This document shows positions 15,129 to 23,154 of a DNA stretch of 50,998 bases, in pieces. Location of the stretch: positions 1 through 50,998 of the forward strand of contig CAZCXH010000014.1 in NCBI GenBank assembly GCA_964502525.1. The letters run 5' to 3'. The position numbers were made by a program, and so were the translations under genes. Numbering within the stretch: the stretch's first letter is position 1; every line of letters begins with the position of its first letter. The stretch is from DATLYB01 sp964502525. Lineage in GTDB: Bacteria > Bacteroidota > Bacteroidia > Chitinophagales > CAIOSU01. The notes below the pieces were generated by a model. It saw nothing but the letters and a program-made list of their open reading frames with translations. It was not told the DNA's origin and made no database searches.

Positions 15129-15424
15129 TTTCCATTCTCCCAGTCGCGGGTGTTTATAACTCTGTCATCAATGAACACATCGAAAGCCGGCTTGTCAAGC
15201 CGAAGTTCATGATACTTGATTCCCCATTCCGAAAACTGTTTTTCTGTCAAGTTCCTCCAGTTGATGCCGCTTTTCATCCCCCGCGCTGTCCAGTAAACGA
15301 TGCGATTTCCTTCTTCATATAATTTATTGAATCGGCTGATGTTTTTTAAGTTGGGTTTCGCGTTCGGGTAATCAGTTCCTTCTGTGTGGCAGACCGTGTT
15401 GTCAATGTCAATATAAATATCCAT
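15113..15424 (-). CDS. small HAD-superfamily phosphatase
   Basis: At 103 residues this is a minimal HAD protein. Motif I is YIDIDNTVCHT (nucleophile Asp5 and acid/base Asp7), motif II lies around VYWTARG, and the motif IV-like acidic pair is in FDVFIDDRVI. It overlaps the start of the KDO isomerase gene by 16 bp, so it is the first gene of the KDO operon. KDO-8-phosphate phosphatase (KdsC) is also an HAD enzyme, but classical KdsC is about 190 residues; this smaller, divergent protein could fill that role or dephosphorylate another sugar. Family sure, substrate inferred. Confidence 0.75.
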   Translation of the reverse strand: MDIYIDIDNTVCHTEGTDYPNAKPNLKNISRFNKLYEEGNRIVYWTARGMKSGINWRNLTEKQFSEWGIKYHELRLDKPAFDVFIDDRVINTRDWENGKWISD

Positions 15425-15468
15425 GACGATTTCAAAATTAAATGGAAAAGAGAGAAATTTGATTGTCT

Positions 15469-16038
15469 GTGAAAGTTGGTTTATTCTTCGGCTCTTTCAA
15501 TCCTATACACATTGGCCATTTGATTATTGCCAACCACTTCGCTGAGTTTTCTGATGTTGATGAGGTCTGGTTTGTGGTTTCTCCGCATAATCCGTTAAAA
15601 GAGGAAGATACCTTGCTGGATGCAGACTTAAGATTTAAAATGGTTGAAGCCTCTTTATCTGTGAATGATAAATTAATTGCCTGCGATGTTGAATTTAGTC
15701 TGCCAAGGCCTTCTTATTCCGTCAACACTCTTCAATATTTAAAATCAAAACATCCATGGTATGACTTTATAATTATTATGGGAACGGACACTTTTAATGA
15801 TATCAAGAGGTGGAAGGATTATAAGTCCATCTTAACCAATTATCCTATATACCTCTATGAAAGACGCGACCATCCGGTTCGCAATGCGCCTAACGAGGCA
15901 AGGCTTGCCCATTTTAAGTTTCCTCTGCTCGACATCTCTGCCACTTACATCAGGGAGTTGATTAAGAACAAAAAGTCAGTTCAGTTTTTGGTTTCTGAAA
16001 AGGCGCTGAAGATTTTGGATAAAAAACTCAAGAAGTGA
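15469..16038 (+). CDS. nadD: nicotinate-nucleotide adenylyltransferase
   Basis: It transfers AMP from ATP to nicotinate mononucleotide in NAD synthesis. The nucleotidyltransferase signature GLFFGSFNPIHIGHL with the HIGH-like motif lies at the start. PSYSVNTL, IIMGTDTFNDIKRW and the C-terminal ISATYIREL (ISxTxxR) are all NadD landmarks. GTG at 15469 gives the usual MKVGLFFGSF start; TTG at 15463 is an alternative. It is divergent from the KDO operon and upstream of nadA, so two NAD genes sit together with a 359-bp gap. Confidence 0.93.
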   Translation: MKVGLFFGSFNPIHIGHLIIANHFAEFSDVDEVWFVVSPHNPLKEEDTLLDADLRFKMVEASLSVNDKLIACDVEFSLPRPSYSVNTLQYLKSKHPWYDFIIIMGTDTFNDIKRWKDYKSILTNYPIYLYERRDHPVRNAPNEARLAHFKFPLLDISATYIRELIKNKKSVQFLVSEKALKILDKKLKK

Positions 16039-16397
16039 AACGGATGTGTTGGAAATGTTGTTAAGTAATGTGAATAAATTGTACGGAACAAAAAATACGG
16101 TTGTGGATTTCGTTGCAAGCAGATTTTTTGTGAAGAAATACAAGAATGTCCACAAGGGTTTATGCGATTTTCAACAGGCATGCCGGTAAAATATTTTTAA
16201 CAACTACAGTTCTCAACAGATGTTGACGAAGAATGCTGTAAACTGATTTTCAACGAAATGAAATAAATGATGCCTGTGAATTAATATGCATCTTAAAAGG
16301 ATAAGTAAAAATGCAAGCGTTTGAAGAAAAAAAAATCAACCAACTCACACGGCTAATAATGATTGATTATTTTTCTTAAAAAATTAAAATACCATCA
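16039..16397. other. 359-bp AT-rich intergenic region with TCAACA motifs
   Basis: No gene is visible. The stretch 16148-16250 has several TTCAACAG / TTAACAAC / TCTCAACAG words, a TCAACAGATGTTGA inverted repeat (6-bp arms) and TGTCCACAA. The last ~130 bp before nadA are strongly AT-rich. It might hold the nadA promoter and operator or, much less likely, DnaA-box-like sites. Confidence 0.3.
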
Positions 16398-17408
16398 ATG
16401 CAGTTGACAACTATAAATAAAGCTAAAAGCAACCTGAAAACAAAAGGTTTCATAGATGTAGAAATTGACGCCTCTCTTGATTTGTTTGAAGAAATTAATA
16501 AGTTGAAAAAAGAAAAGAATGCAGTCATTCTGGCTCATTATTACCAGGATGCGGATATTCAGGATATAGCGGATTACATAGGCGACAGTTTAGGATTGTC
16601 TCAGCAAGCGGCAAGCACGAGTGCCGGCATTATTGTCTTTGCCGGAGTACACTTTATGGCGGAAACGGCAAAGATTCTTTCGCCACAGAAAAAAGTTATC
16701 ATTCCTGACTCAAGAGCCGGTTGCTCCCTTGCTGATGCATGTCCGGCAGATGAGTTTAAGAAGTTTAAGGAGAGGTACCCCGATCATATTGTTATCACTT
16801 ATGTTAATAGTTCCGCGGAGGTAAAAACACTTACGGATATATGCTGCACTTCAACTAACGCGGTGCAGGTGATTGAAAGCGTTCCTAAAGACCAGCCTAT
16901 CATCTTTGCGCCTGATAAAAATCTTGGAAGCTATTTAATGAAAAAGACAGGAAGGGATATGGTTCTCTGGAAAGGAACGTGCGAGGTGCACGAAATTTTT
17001 TCAATGGAAAAGATAATCAAGTTAAAAGAACAGCACCCGAAAGCGGAACTTATTGCTCATCCTGAATGTGAAGAAGCCGTATTAGAGTTAGCTGATTTCA
17101 TCGGCAGCACTACAGGATTGCTGAAATATACGATAAGAAGTCAATCAAAAGAATTTATTGTTGCAACCGAAACAGGTATTCTTCACCAAATGCAGTTAAA
17201 ATCACCGGATAAAACATTTATACCGGCTCCGCCCAATAATTCATGCGCATGCAATGATTGCCCTCATATGAAACTCAATACCCTGGAGAAGTTATATTTA
17301 TGCATGAAATATGAAGAACCGGAGGTGACTTTATCGGAAGAAATAATAAGGAAAGCGAAAAAACCAATTGAAAGGATGATGGAGATTTCAGCAGCCCACA
17401 AACTCTGA
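16398..17408 (+). CDS. nadA: quinolinate synthase NadA
   Basis: The [4Fe-4S] enzyme condenses iminoaspartate with dihydroxyacetone phosphate to quinolinate in de novo NAD synthesis. It has NAVILAHYYQDADIQD near residue 40, FAGVHFMAETAKIL, the cluster cysteine in AGCSLADACP, SAEVK, a second conserved Cys in HPECEEAV and the C-terminal CACNDCPHMKLNTLEK. Length (336 residues) is typical. No nadB or nadC is adjacent. Its stop lies 3 bp from the convergent ArsR gene. Confidence 0.95.
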   Translation: MQLTTINKAKSNLKTKGFIDVEIDASLDLFEEINKLKKEKNAVILAHYYQDADIQDIADYIGDSLGLSQQAASTSAGIIVFAGVHFMAETAKILSPQKKVIIPDSRAGCSLADACPADEFKKFKERYPDHIVITYVNSSAEVKTLTDICCTSTNAVQVIESVPKDQPIIFAPDKNLGSYLMKKTGRDMVLWKGTCEVHEIFSMEKIIKLKEQHPKAELIAHPECEEAVLELADFIGSTTGLLKYTIRSQSKEFIVATETGILHQMQLKSPDKTFIPAPPNNSCACNDCPHMKLNTLEKLYLCMKYEEPEVTLSEEIIRKAKKPIERMMEISAAHKL

Positions 17409-17410
17409 AG

Positions 17411-17761
17411 TTAAACGCGGTTCAGTCCTTTAATATGTTGAGATATTTCAAGGATGCGATCTTCATTCAGCGAATAATGAACAAATTTCCCAATCCGCAC
17501 GGTTTTAACAACTCCTGCAGTTCTGAGAACTGACAGGTGCTGTGATGCCACCGATTGTTCAACCCTGAGTTTCATGTAAATCTCCGACACTGAAAGAGGG
17601 CCGCTTTTTTCAAGAAGGTGGAGGATTTTTTTACGCAAAGGGTGACTCACTGAACGCAGCATGAAAAAAGCTTTTTTCATGTTTTCAAAGTTGAGAACAG
17701 AACTAACTTCTGTATTTAAACTTGTTAAGGCGGTTATTCTATGAAGAGCAGGATTATTCAT
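17411..17761 (-). CDS. ArsR-family winged-helix regulator
   Basis: The 116-residue protein has the ArsR/SmtB helix-turn-helix: SHPLRKKILHLLEK, then LSVSEIYMKLRVEQSVASQHLSVLR as the recognition region and the wing in VRIGKFVHYSLNED. The metal-binding cysteines of classical sensors (the CxC in helix alpha3) are missing, so it may respond to another signal. A ~25-residue N-terminal extension precedes the domain; ATG at 17677 (MKKAFFML) is a possible shorter start. It lies 67 bp downstream of tsaB. Target genes unknown. Confidence 0.82.
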   Translation of the reverse strand: MNNPALHRITALTSLNTEVSSVLNFENMKKAFFMLRSVSHPLRKKILHLLEKSGPLSVSEIYMKLRVEQSVASQHLSVLRTAGVVKTVRIGKFVHYSLNEDRILEISQHIKGLNRV

Positions 17762-17828
17762 TAAGTAAATCTTGTTTTATGAAGCAGACTATACGTTTTT
17801 TAGCGTAGGTTAAGATACGAAAAATAAC

Positions 17829-18494
17829 TTAGGTTGTATCTTTTCTTGGAATAAAAATTTTCAGGTAGTGCGGCTCAAACACATCCAGCGGCTCGAAACT
17901 GTTTTCTGTGAATAAAGCCTGTGATAAGGCGATCATGTTTTTAGCGGAGTTGGAGATATTGAGTTTAAACAAGCCTGGTACTGATAATTTCACCGATCCA
18001 TTTCCAAAAGCAAATACTTTCCGGTTTTCGAAATGTGCCAGCAGGTTGATTAACCCGGCATCCTGCGGAGAGGCTGCAACTATTTCCTTTAATACAGAGG
18101 TATAAAGCCCTGTAAAAACTTCATCTTTAATTGATTCGATAACCGGGCAATAAAAGGCATCAGCATCTTTTTTAAATTGAACAGCGCCATAAGACATAGC
18201 TTTTAATGTAGGCACGGCAATGAGCGGTTTATCCAATGCGCAGCACAATCCTTTTGCTGCGGACACGCCAATCCTCAACCCTGTGAATGAGCCGGGACCC
18301 GCACTAACAGCAACAGCATCTGTTTCTTTTATCTCGCGATTTGCTTCTTCAAAAACATTTTGAATAAGAATTGTCAGAACAGACGAATGAGAATTCGCTT
18401 TTGTTTCTTCCTTAAGGGATAACAACCTGCCGCTTTCAGCCAACGCAACCGAACAAACCTCAGTTGCGGTTTCGATATTAAGAATAAGAGCCAA
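17829..18494 (-). CDS. tsaB: tRNA t6A synthesis subunit TsaB
   Basis: TsaB is the dimerisation partner of TsaD in the complex that adds threonylcarbamoyl to A37 of ANN-decoding tRNAs. Motifs are ILNIETATEVCSVAL at the N-terminus and the family-typical VSAGPGSFTGLRIGVSAAKG near residue 67. 221 residues fits. The C-terminal FEPHYLK segment is also typical. It ends the operon-like run M28 peptidase / small ORF / tsaB, with 11 bp to the preceding ORF. Confidence 0.92.
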   Translation of the reverse strand: MALILNIETATEVCSVALAESGRLLSLKEETKANSHSSVLTILIQNVFEEANREIKETDAVAVSAGPGSFTGLRIGVSAAKGLCCALDKPLIAVPTLKAMSYGAVQFKKDADAFYCPVIESIKDEVFTGLYTSVLKEIVAASPQDAGLINLLAHFENRKVFAFGNGSVKLSVPGLFKLNISNSAKNMIALSQALFTENSFEPLDVFEPHYLKIFIPRKDTT

Positions 18495-18505
18495 CGACCG
18501 GGTAT

Positions 18506-18817
18506 TTATAGGGTTAGGGGAATGGTGTGATTAAGAGTTAAGGGGAATAAAGGAGTATCTATAAACTTGTGGCGCGGGTAACCCTGAGTGAAGCCGAAAG
18601 GTGGCGCGATTACCAGTCTGCCGCCAATGAGGCGCAGATATTTTTCACCCCCTGTGTCCTCTATAAAAAGGAAGTTGATGCGCGCAGGTAAGTCTGCCTT
18701 ACACAGAGAGGAGGCTTGGCGGGTGATGAGAATCTGTATGTCATTTGCCGCACAAATGCCTGAAAGGGATGGGGAACTCACCATGGCATTATACAGCAGC
18801 AGTCGTTCCACGCTCAT
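18506..18817 (-). CDS. uncharacterised 103-residue protein
   Basis: An ATG-started frame fits exactly between the M28 peptidase stop (6 bp away) and tsaB (11 bp away) on the same strand. The first ~75 residues look protein-like, with LFIEDTGGEKYLRLIGGRL. The last ~30 residues (from GFTQGY) look like translated repeat or intergenic DNA. I know no family for it. It may be a real gene with a repeat-extended tail or a decayed one; tight spacing is the main support. Confidence 0.4.
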   Translation of the reverse strand: MSVERLLLYNAMVSSPSLSGICAANDIQILITRQASSLCKADLPARINFLFIEDTGGEKYLRLIGGRLVIAPPFGFTQGYPRHKFIDTPLFPLTLNHTIPLTL

Positions 18818-18823
18818 TAAAGT

Positions 18824-20509
18824 TCAGAACGTCACTTTAAACTCAAGATTTTTTCCCTGGCGCTTCACAACAACCACAGTGGTGTTTCCTTTGTTGAAAA
18901 AACTCAACGCTTTCATATAGCTCATCATATCACTCACCTTGTGTTCGCCAAGTTGAATTACCGTATCTCCTTTTTGCAAGCCGGCAACAGAAGCGGGCTT
19001 GCCTTCTGTGATGCCATCAATCCTCATGCCTTCATCGGAGAACATGTAGTCGGGAATCACGCCAAGCGTCACTTTGAATTTCGGTGTGCTTTGCGAAGTG
19101 TCTGCGGCAACAGCGGTGAACGGAATTTTTCCCCTGCCGTCAAGGCTGTCAATCAGTGAATAACAAAGTTTCTTGATGGATGCAATGCCGGAATAGTTTA
19201 CAAACTCAACGTCATCGCTTGGCTTGTGATAATCTTCATGCGCGCCAGTAAAAAAATGGAGCACAGGAACATCCTTCAAATAGAACGAAGTGTGGTCTGA
19301 CGGACCGATGCCCGAGTCGGATGTTTTGATGCGGATGCTGTCAGAAGGAATATTCAACAGTGTTTTGAATGACGGTGAGGTGCCAAACCCATTCACGTTC
19401 AGGCTCCTTTCCATCACACCCAACCTTCCCACCATGTCGAAGTTCAGCATGTAGTTCACATTTCTGATTTCATCGCCAAGATAACTGACAAATTGTTTTG
19501 ATCCGTAAAGACCCAACTCTTCTCCTGAAAATGCAACGAAGATGTAGTTGTTGTTTTTCAGGTTGGAAGCCTTTAACTGGCGGGCTAATTCCATCATCAG
19601 CGCCACACCGCTCGCATTATCATCAGCGCCATTGTGGATGGCTTTTTCTCCGCGATACAAAGAGCCTTCTTCGCCATAGCCGAGGTGGTCGTAATGCGCG
19701 CCAATCACTACCATTGTTTTAGCGCCATTGTCAATTTTCCCCACAACGTTGCGACCGGTCTTATTGATAGGAGTGATGTCAACTTTGAGCCTGGCAGACA
19801 AAAGATTTTTATCCCGGACATCCAGCTTCTTTTTCAGAAACACCACCGGAACAGCGGCTGGGTAGATATTCTTTTTAAACATCTGTTCGGGAAAAGCAAC
19901 AGAGTCTTCGTTGCTGTAAAATATCACAGCGGAAGCGCCCATGCCGGCAGCCTTCTCTGCCCGCGCTCGCAAGTCGAGGAAATCAGCATAGCGCGAATGG
20001 GGGCTCACGCCTTCAGGAGTTGATATATTGATGAAAAAAACCTTTCCTTTAAGGTTCTTCTTTCCCGCATAGTCGTCATAGCCAAGCGATTTGGAGGTGA
20101 TGCCGAATCCCACGTCCGCGCATTTTGCGGTGAGCGAATTGCTTGACGAGTATGCCAGCGGGTAATAATCGGAATCAGCATCGCAGCATCGCTTGTTGGA
20201 GGTGTTGTTCTCAAAGAGCGTCAGCAAGCATTCGTTCACGATCCTTCCTTCGATGTAGTCGAAGGGGCGCAGGTAGCTTCCGTTCTCCCCTGCAGGGACT
20301 AACCCCATCTCCTTAAATTTTTTGCTGATATACCGGCAAGCCTTCTTCTCCCCTTCGGTGGCAGTACCCCTGCCCTCGAGGCTGTCGTCAGCCATGTAAT
20401 AGATATGATATTTAAGGCGGCTGATGAGCGCTGAATCCTGCGAGGCGTTGTAGGATTGGGCGGAAACGAAATGAGTTAATAAGATTACAGGAAGAATTGA
20501 CCAAAGCAT
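18824..20509 (-). CDS. M28 family aminopeptidase with PA and PDZ domains
   Basis: A secreted zinc exopeptidase. The signal peptide MLWSILPVILLTHFVSAQS begins at ATG 20509; the open frame extends 51 codons upstream, but that part merely reads through a repeat. A PA-like domain lies at about residues 75-250. The M28 core follows, with ligands in VIGAHYDHLGYG, HNGADDNASGVAL and SGEELGLYGSKQF, and the last in the HFFTGAHEDYHKPSDD stretch. A C-terminal PDZ domain (about 470-560) contains GLQKGDTVIQLG. It probably trims peptides in the periplasm or outside the cell. First gene of the tsaB run, just downstream of the S41 peptidase. Confidence 0.9.
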   Translation of the reverse strand: MLWSILPVILLTHFVSAQSYNASQDSALISRLKYHIYYMADDSLEGRGTATEGEKKACRYISKKFKEMGLVPAGENGSYLRPFDYIEGRIVNECLLTLFENNTSNKRCCDADSDYYPLAYSSSNSLTAKCADVGFGITSKSLGYDDYAGKKNLKGKVFFINISTPEGVSPHSRYADFLDLRARAEKAAGMGASAVIFYSNEDSVAFPEQMFKKNIYPAAVPVVFLKKKLDVRDKNLLSARLKVDITPINKTGRNVVGKIDNGAKTMVVIGAHYDHLGYGEEGSLYRGEKAIHNGADDNASGVALMMELARQLKASNLKNNNYIFVAFSGEELGLYGSKQFVSYLGDEIRNVNYMLNFDMVGRLGVMERSLNVNGFGTSPSFKTLLNIPSDSIRIKTSDSGIGPSDHTSFYLKDVPVLHFFTGAHEDYHKPSDDVEFVNYSGIASIKKLCYSLIDSLDGRGKIPFTAVAADTSQSTPKFKVTLGVIPDYMFSDEGMRIDGITEGKPASVAGLQKGDTVIQLGEHKVSDMMSYMKALSFFNKGNTTVVVVKRQGKNLEFKVTF

Positions 20510-20530
20510 TGCCGTTCGCTTGCAAAACCT

Positions 20531-20646
20531 ACCCACCCCAACCCCTCCAGAGAGGGGAATAAGCGAGCGTGTTATGTATTCACGCGGAGAAACTGCGGCT
20601 TTGAGCGAAGGGTATTCCCCTCTGTTGGAGGGGAGTGAGGGGTGGG
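20531..20646. repeat. long GC-rich inverted repeat
   Basis: The left arm starts ACCCACCCCAACCCC (20531-20561) and the right arm ends GAGTGAGGGGTGGG (20613-20646). The arms pair imperfectly and flank ~50 bp. Each arm also pairs with itself (CCCCTCCAGAGAGGGG). It fills the gap between the S41 and M28 peptidase genes and may act as a terminator or attenuator, or be a MITE remnant. Confidence 0.55.
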
Positions 20647-20674
20647 CGCTGCTTAAGTCCAAACTTCAAACCGA

Positions 20675-22360
20675 TTATGGTTTCAGCAGCGCGGTGTATT
20701 TAGCCTCATCCTGAAGCACGTTCACCGCTTCCTGCAGATCCTTGTCATGGTCGAAGCTGCCCTCGATCCGCCCGGTGCGGTAGTAGTAGCGCCCGGTAAT
20801 TTCTTCTTCAATCAAATCGCGTATTTCATCCTTGAATTTAATAAGGTCTTTGTTCTTGTCGTGCATCACGCTCGTTTTCAGCTCTTCAAAATCTTTCTTG
20901 ATGCCTTCAAGATATTTTTCTTCCTCAGCGGTTTTTTCAAAATCTTTCAGCAACTCTTCGCTTTTAGTGGTGTAGTCGTATTCCTTGTCCGAAAGGTATG
21001 CCATAAACTCTTCATATTCCTTGTCTGAAAGATGAAAATCCTTGGCCGCAGCAATCTCCTTGTTTTTTGCGTGATACATGGTCGCCCAGTTGAATATGTG
21101 ATTGTTCTGAAGCAGCGCCAGGCTGATCTTGCTTAATTTAGAAGGTTCAACCACTATATCAGGATCAATGCCGCCTCCGTCATATACGGTTCTTCCGGAT
21201 TGCGTCTTGAATGCGACTTTCAGCGAATCAGGAATTCGCACCACGCTGCCGGTTGAATCCTTTTCAGCGTAGTTGATAGCCTGGATGCACCTGCCGCTGG
21301 GGATGTAATACTTGGCGGTGGTGACTTTCAGCTTGGTGTTGTAGGTGAGCGAGCGCGTGGTCTGCACCAGCCCCTTACCGAATGTTTTCTGCCCGATGAT
21401 GACTCCGCGGTCCAGATCCTGGATGCTGCCTGAAACAATTTCAGATGCCGAGGCAGAGCCTTTGCTGGTGAGCACCACCAGCGGGATGCCGGCATCCACC
21501 GCCACGTTGAGCGCCTTGAATGATTTGTCCCACTCGTTCACCTTGCCCTTTGTGCTCACGATCTCCTGCCCCTTGTTGATGAATACGTTTGAAACGTTCA
21601 CCGCTTCATTGAGCAGGCCGCCCGGGTTGCCGCGCAGGTCGAACACCACGCCCTTCATCCCTTCGTTACCGGTTTTCAGCGCTTCCAGCGCGTCCTTCAC
21701 CTCCTTGCCTGCATTCTCTGTAAAATTCGAGAGGCGGATATATCCTATTTTGTCGTTAATCATCCCGGAATACTGCACATTATGAATCTTGATTTCCTCC
21801 CGGGAAATCATCACCTCCCTCTCCTCATCGGTGCCATCAGCAAGAGGCCTGCGGTATTTCACTTTCACCTGGGTGCCCGCCTGCCCTTTCAGCATCTTGC
21901 TCACTTCATCGGTGTCTTTGCCCTTCACGGATTTACCGTCAATCTCGATGACCTTGTCACCGCCAATCAGTCCCGCTTTATCAGCGGGATAATCTTTATA
22001 AGGCTCAGCCACCACCACCCAGTCGCCAATCTTGCGGATGAGGGCTCCTATGCCACCGTATTTGCCGGTGGTCTGCAGACGGTAGTCCTCAATCTCATCT
22101 TCCGAGATATACTGCGTGTAGGGGTCGAGCGATTCGAGCATGGCGTCAATGCCCGTTCGGATGAGTTTGCCGGGCTGAATGTCGTCAACATAATAGGAGT
22201 TCAGCTCTTTGTAGAGGGTTGCGAAGATGTCCAGATTTTTGGAAATCTCGAAATAGGTGTTGGTGACAAACGCCATGGGAGCGAGAGCCGCCATCGCAAT
22301 TGCCGTGATAATCAGCGTTCTTTTCAATGCCGTTGGAATGGTTTTAGCCTTGTTCATCAT
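20675..22360 (-). CDS. C-terminal processing peptidase, S41 family
   Basis: A membrane-anchored or periplasmic serine protease of the CtpA/Prc type. An N-terminal hydrophobic segment (about 15-35) acts as signal or anchor. A PDZ domain lies at about 90-170 (YGGIGALI, GLIGGDKVIEIDG). The S41 core has the catalytic Ser in SKGSASASEIVSG near residue 303 and the catalytic Lys in TFGKGLVQT near 330, with VVFDLRGNPGGLL before it. 561 residues matches Bacteroidota CtpA-like proteins; the last ~170 residues are a charged helical tail. It processes or degrades envelope proteins; the substrate is unknown. Confidence 0.93.
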   Translation of the reverse strand: MMNKAKTIPTALKRTLIITAIAMAALAPMAFVTNTYFEISKNLDIFATLYKELNSYYVDDIQPGKLIRTGIDAMLESLDPYTQYISEDEIEDYRLQTTGKYGGIGALIRKIGDWVVVAEPYKDYPADKAGLIGGDKVIEIDGKSVKGKDTDEVSKMLKGQAGTQVKVKYRRPLADGTDEEREVMISREEIKIHNVQYSGMINDKIGYIRLSNFTENAGKEVKDALEALKTGNEGMKGVVFDLRGNPGGLLNEAVNVSNVFINKGQEIVSTKGKVNEWDKSFKALNVAVDAGIPLVVLTSKGSASASEIVSGSIQDLDRGVIIGQKTFGKGLVQTTRSLTYNTKLKVTTAKYYIPSGRCIQAINYAEKDSTGSVVRIPDSLKVAFKTQSGRTVYDGGGIDPDIVVEPSKLSKISLALLQNNHIFNWATMYHAKNKEIAAAKDFHLSDKEYEEFMAYLSDKEYDYTTKSEELLKDFEKTAEEEKYLEGIKKDFEELKTSVMHDKNKDLIKFKDEIRDLIEEEITGRYYYRTGRIEGSFDHDKDLQEAVNVLQDEAKYTALLKP

Positions 22361-22444
22361 GGTTCAACTTTCAGTTTTTCACAATTAAACGGAAATTTAA
22401 GCCCATTGGTGTTAATGGGCGGCAATTTTAAATAAATTAACGTT

Positions 22445-22651
22445 AGTTATGGATTCCACAGAAATAATTCCTTGAATTTCATTGCCGTCCGTTTCAGCGG
22501 ACGGGATATTGAATCAGAAACCAGAGGACTTTAGCCAAATTGTAAAATACTTTGGCTAAGGCCTAAAAGGAGAGTCTTCCTATTTTAACCGTCCGCTGAA
22601 GCGGACGGCAACCAAACCTATCAAAATAAGGTTGGTTTTTAATCCATAACT
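22445..22651. repeat. nested inverted-repeat element (207 bp)
   Basis: The outer arms AGTTATGGATT (22445-22455) and AATCCATAACT (22641-22651) are perfect. Inside, TTGCCGTCCG (22483-22492) pairs with CGGACGGCAA (22602-22611), and each belongs to its own palindrome (CCGTCCGTTTCAGCGGACGG at 22485-22504, CCGTCCGCTGAAGCGGACGG at 22589-22608). No coding sequence is seen. It looks like a REP doublet (BIME) or MITE. Confidence 0.65.
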
Positions 22652-22727
22652 CGCGTTAAATTAACTATAAGACCATTCTAAACTCTACCACTTACCCCTT
22701 CCGCCTCGCCCCTTCCCTCTCCTCAGT

Positions 22728-22931
22728 GCAACACGCATTAAAATGTTGGATAGCTTCATTGCCGTTGGCTTCAGCCAACGGAGATGAAAAGAGCGAGAAT
22801 GATGGGCTTTAGCCCAACCTTGTCAAAAACAAAAAAAATTTTGCTAAAGCCTGTTCATTTCTCAATTCTTAAACCGTTGGCTGAAGCCCAATGATAGGGT
22901 TTGATAATCAGACTGATTTAAATGCATGTTG
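22728..22931. repeat. inverted pair of REP-like units (204 bp)
   Basis: Left unit: GCAACACGCATTAAAAT (22728-22744) then CCGTTGGCTTCAGCCAACGG (22762-22781). Right unit, inverted: CCGTTGGCTGAAGCCCAA (22874-22891) then ATTTAAATGCATGTTG (22916-22931). GGGCTTTAGCCC (22804-22815) lies between. Each unit matches the half unit at 8351-8417. The rest of the 794-bp gap 22361-23154 shows no gene. Confidence 0.65.
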
Positions 22932-23154
22932 TCCTGTCCCTCTCTTTTGCCGCTCAATTTTTCAAAAACCCGACTTGTTTCGGCATAGTGGGCTCATTCC
23001 GATGTTTGCACCAGTCAAAGGAGTAAATTAGTTGTCCTGAAAAAAATTTGAAAAATGGATTTGCCATTGAGCACAAGTACGGAAGCCTGTTTACCGAGGG
23101 CATATCAAAACCTTCATCTTGCATTATATTTAAAAAAGAGCCAACTTCTTATAA

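Noticed and set aside
16148..16260. Chromosome replication origin
   Set aside because: Only loose DnaA-box resemblance and no dnaA or other origin gene nearby.
20510..20662. N-terminal extension of the M28 peptidase frame
   Set aside because: Translates the inverted repeat; the proper signal peptide starts at 20509.
21782..22435. 217-residue plus-strand frame opposite the S41 peptidase
   Set aside because: Antisense shadow; composition is that of reversed coding strand.
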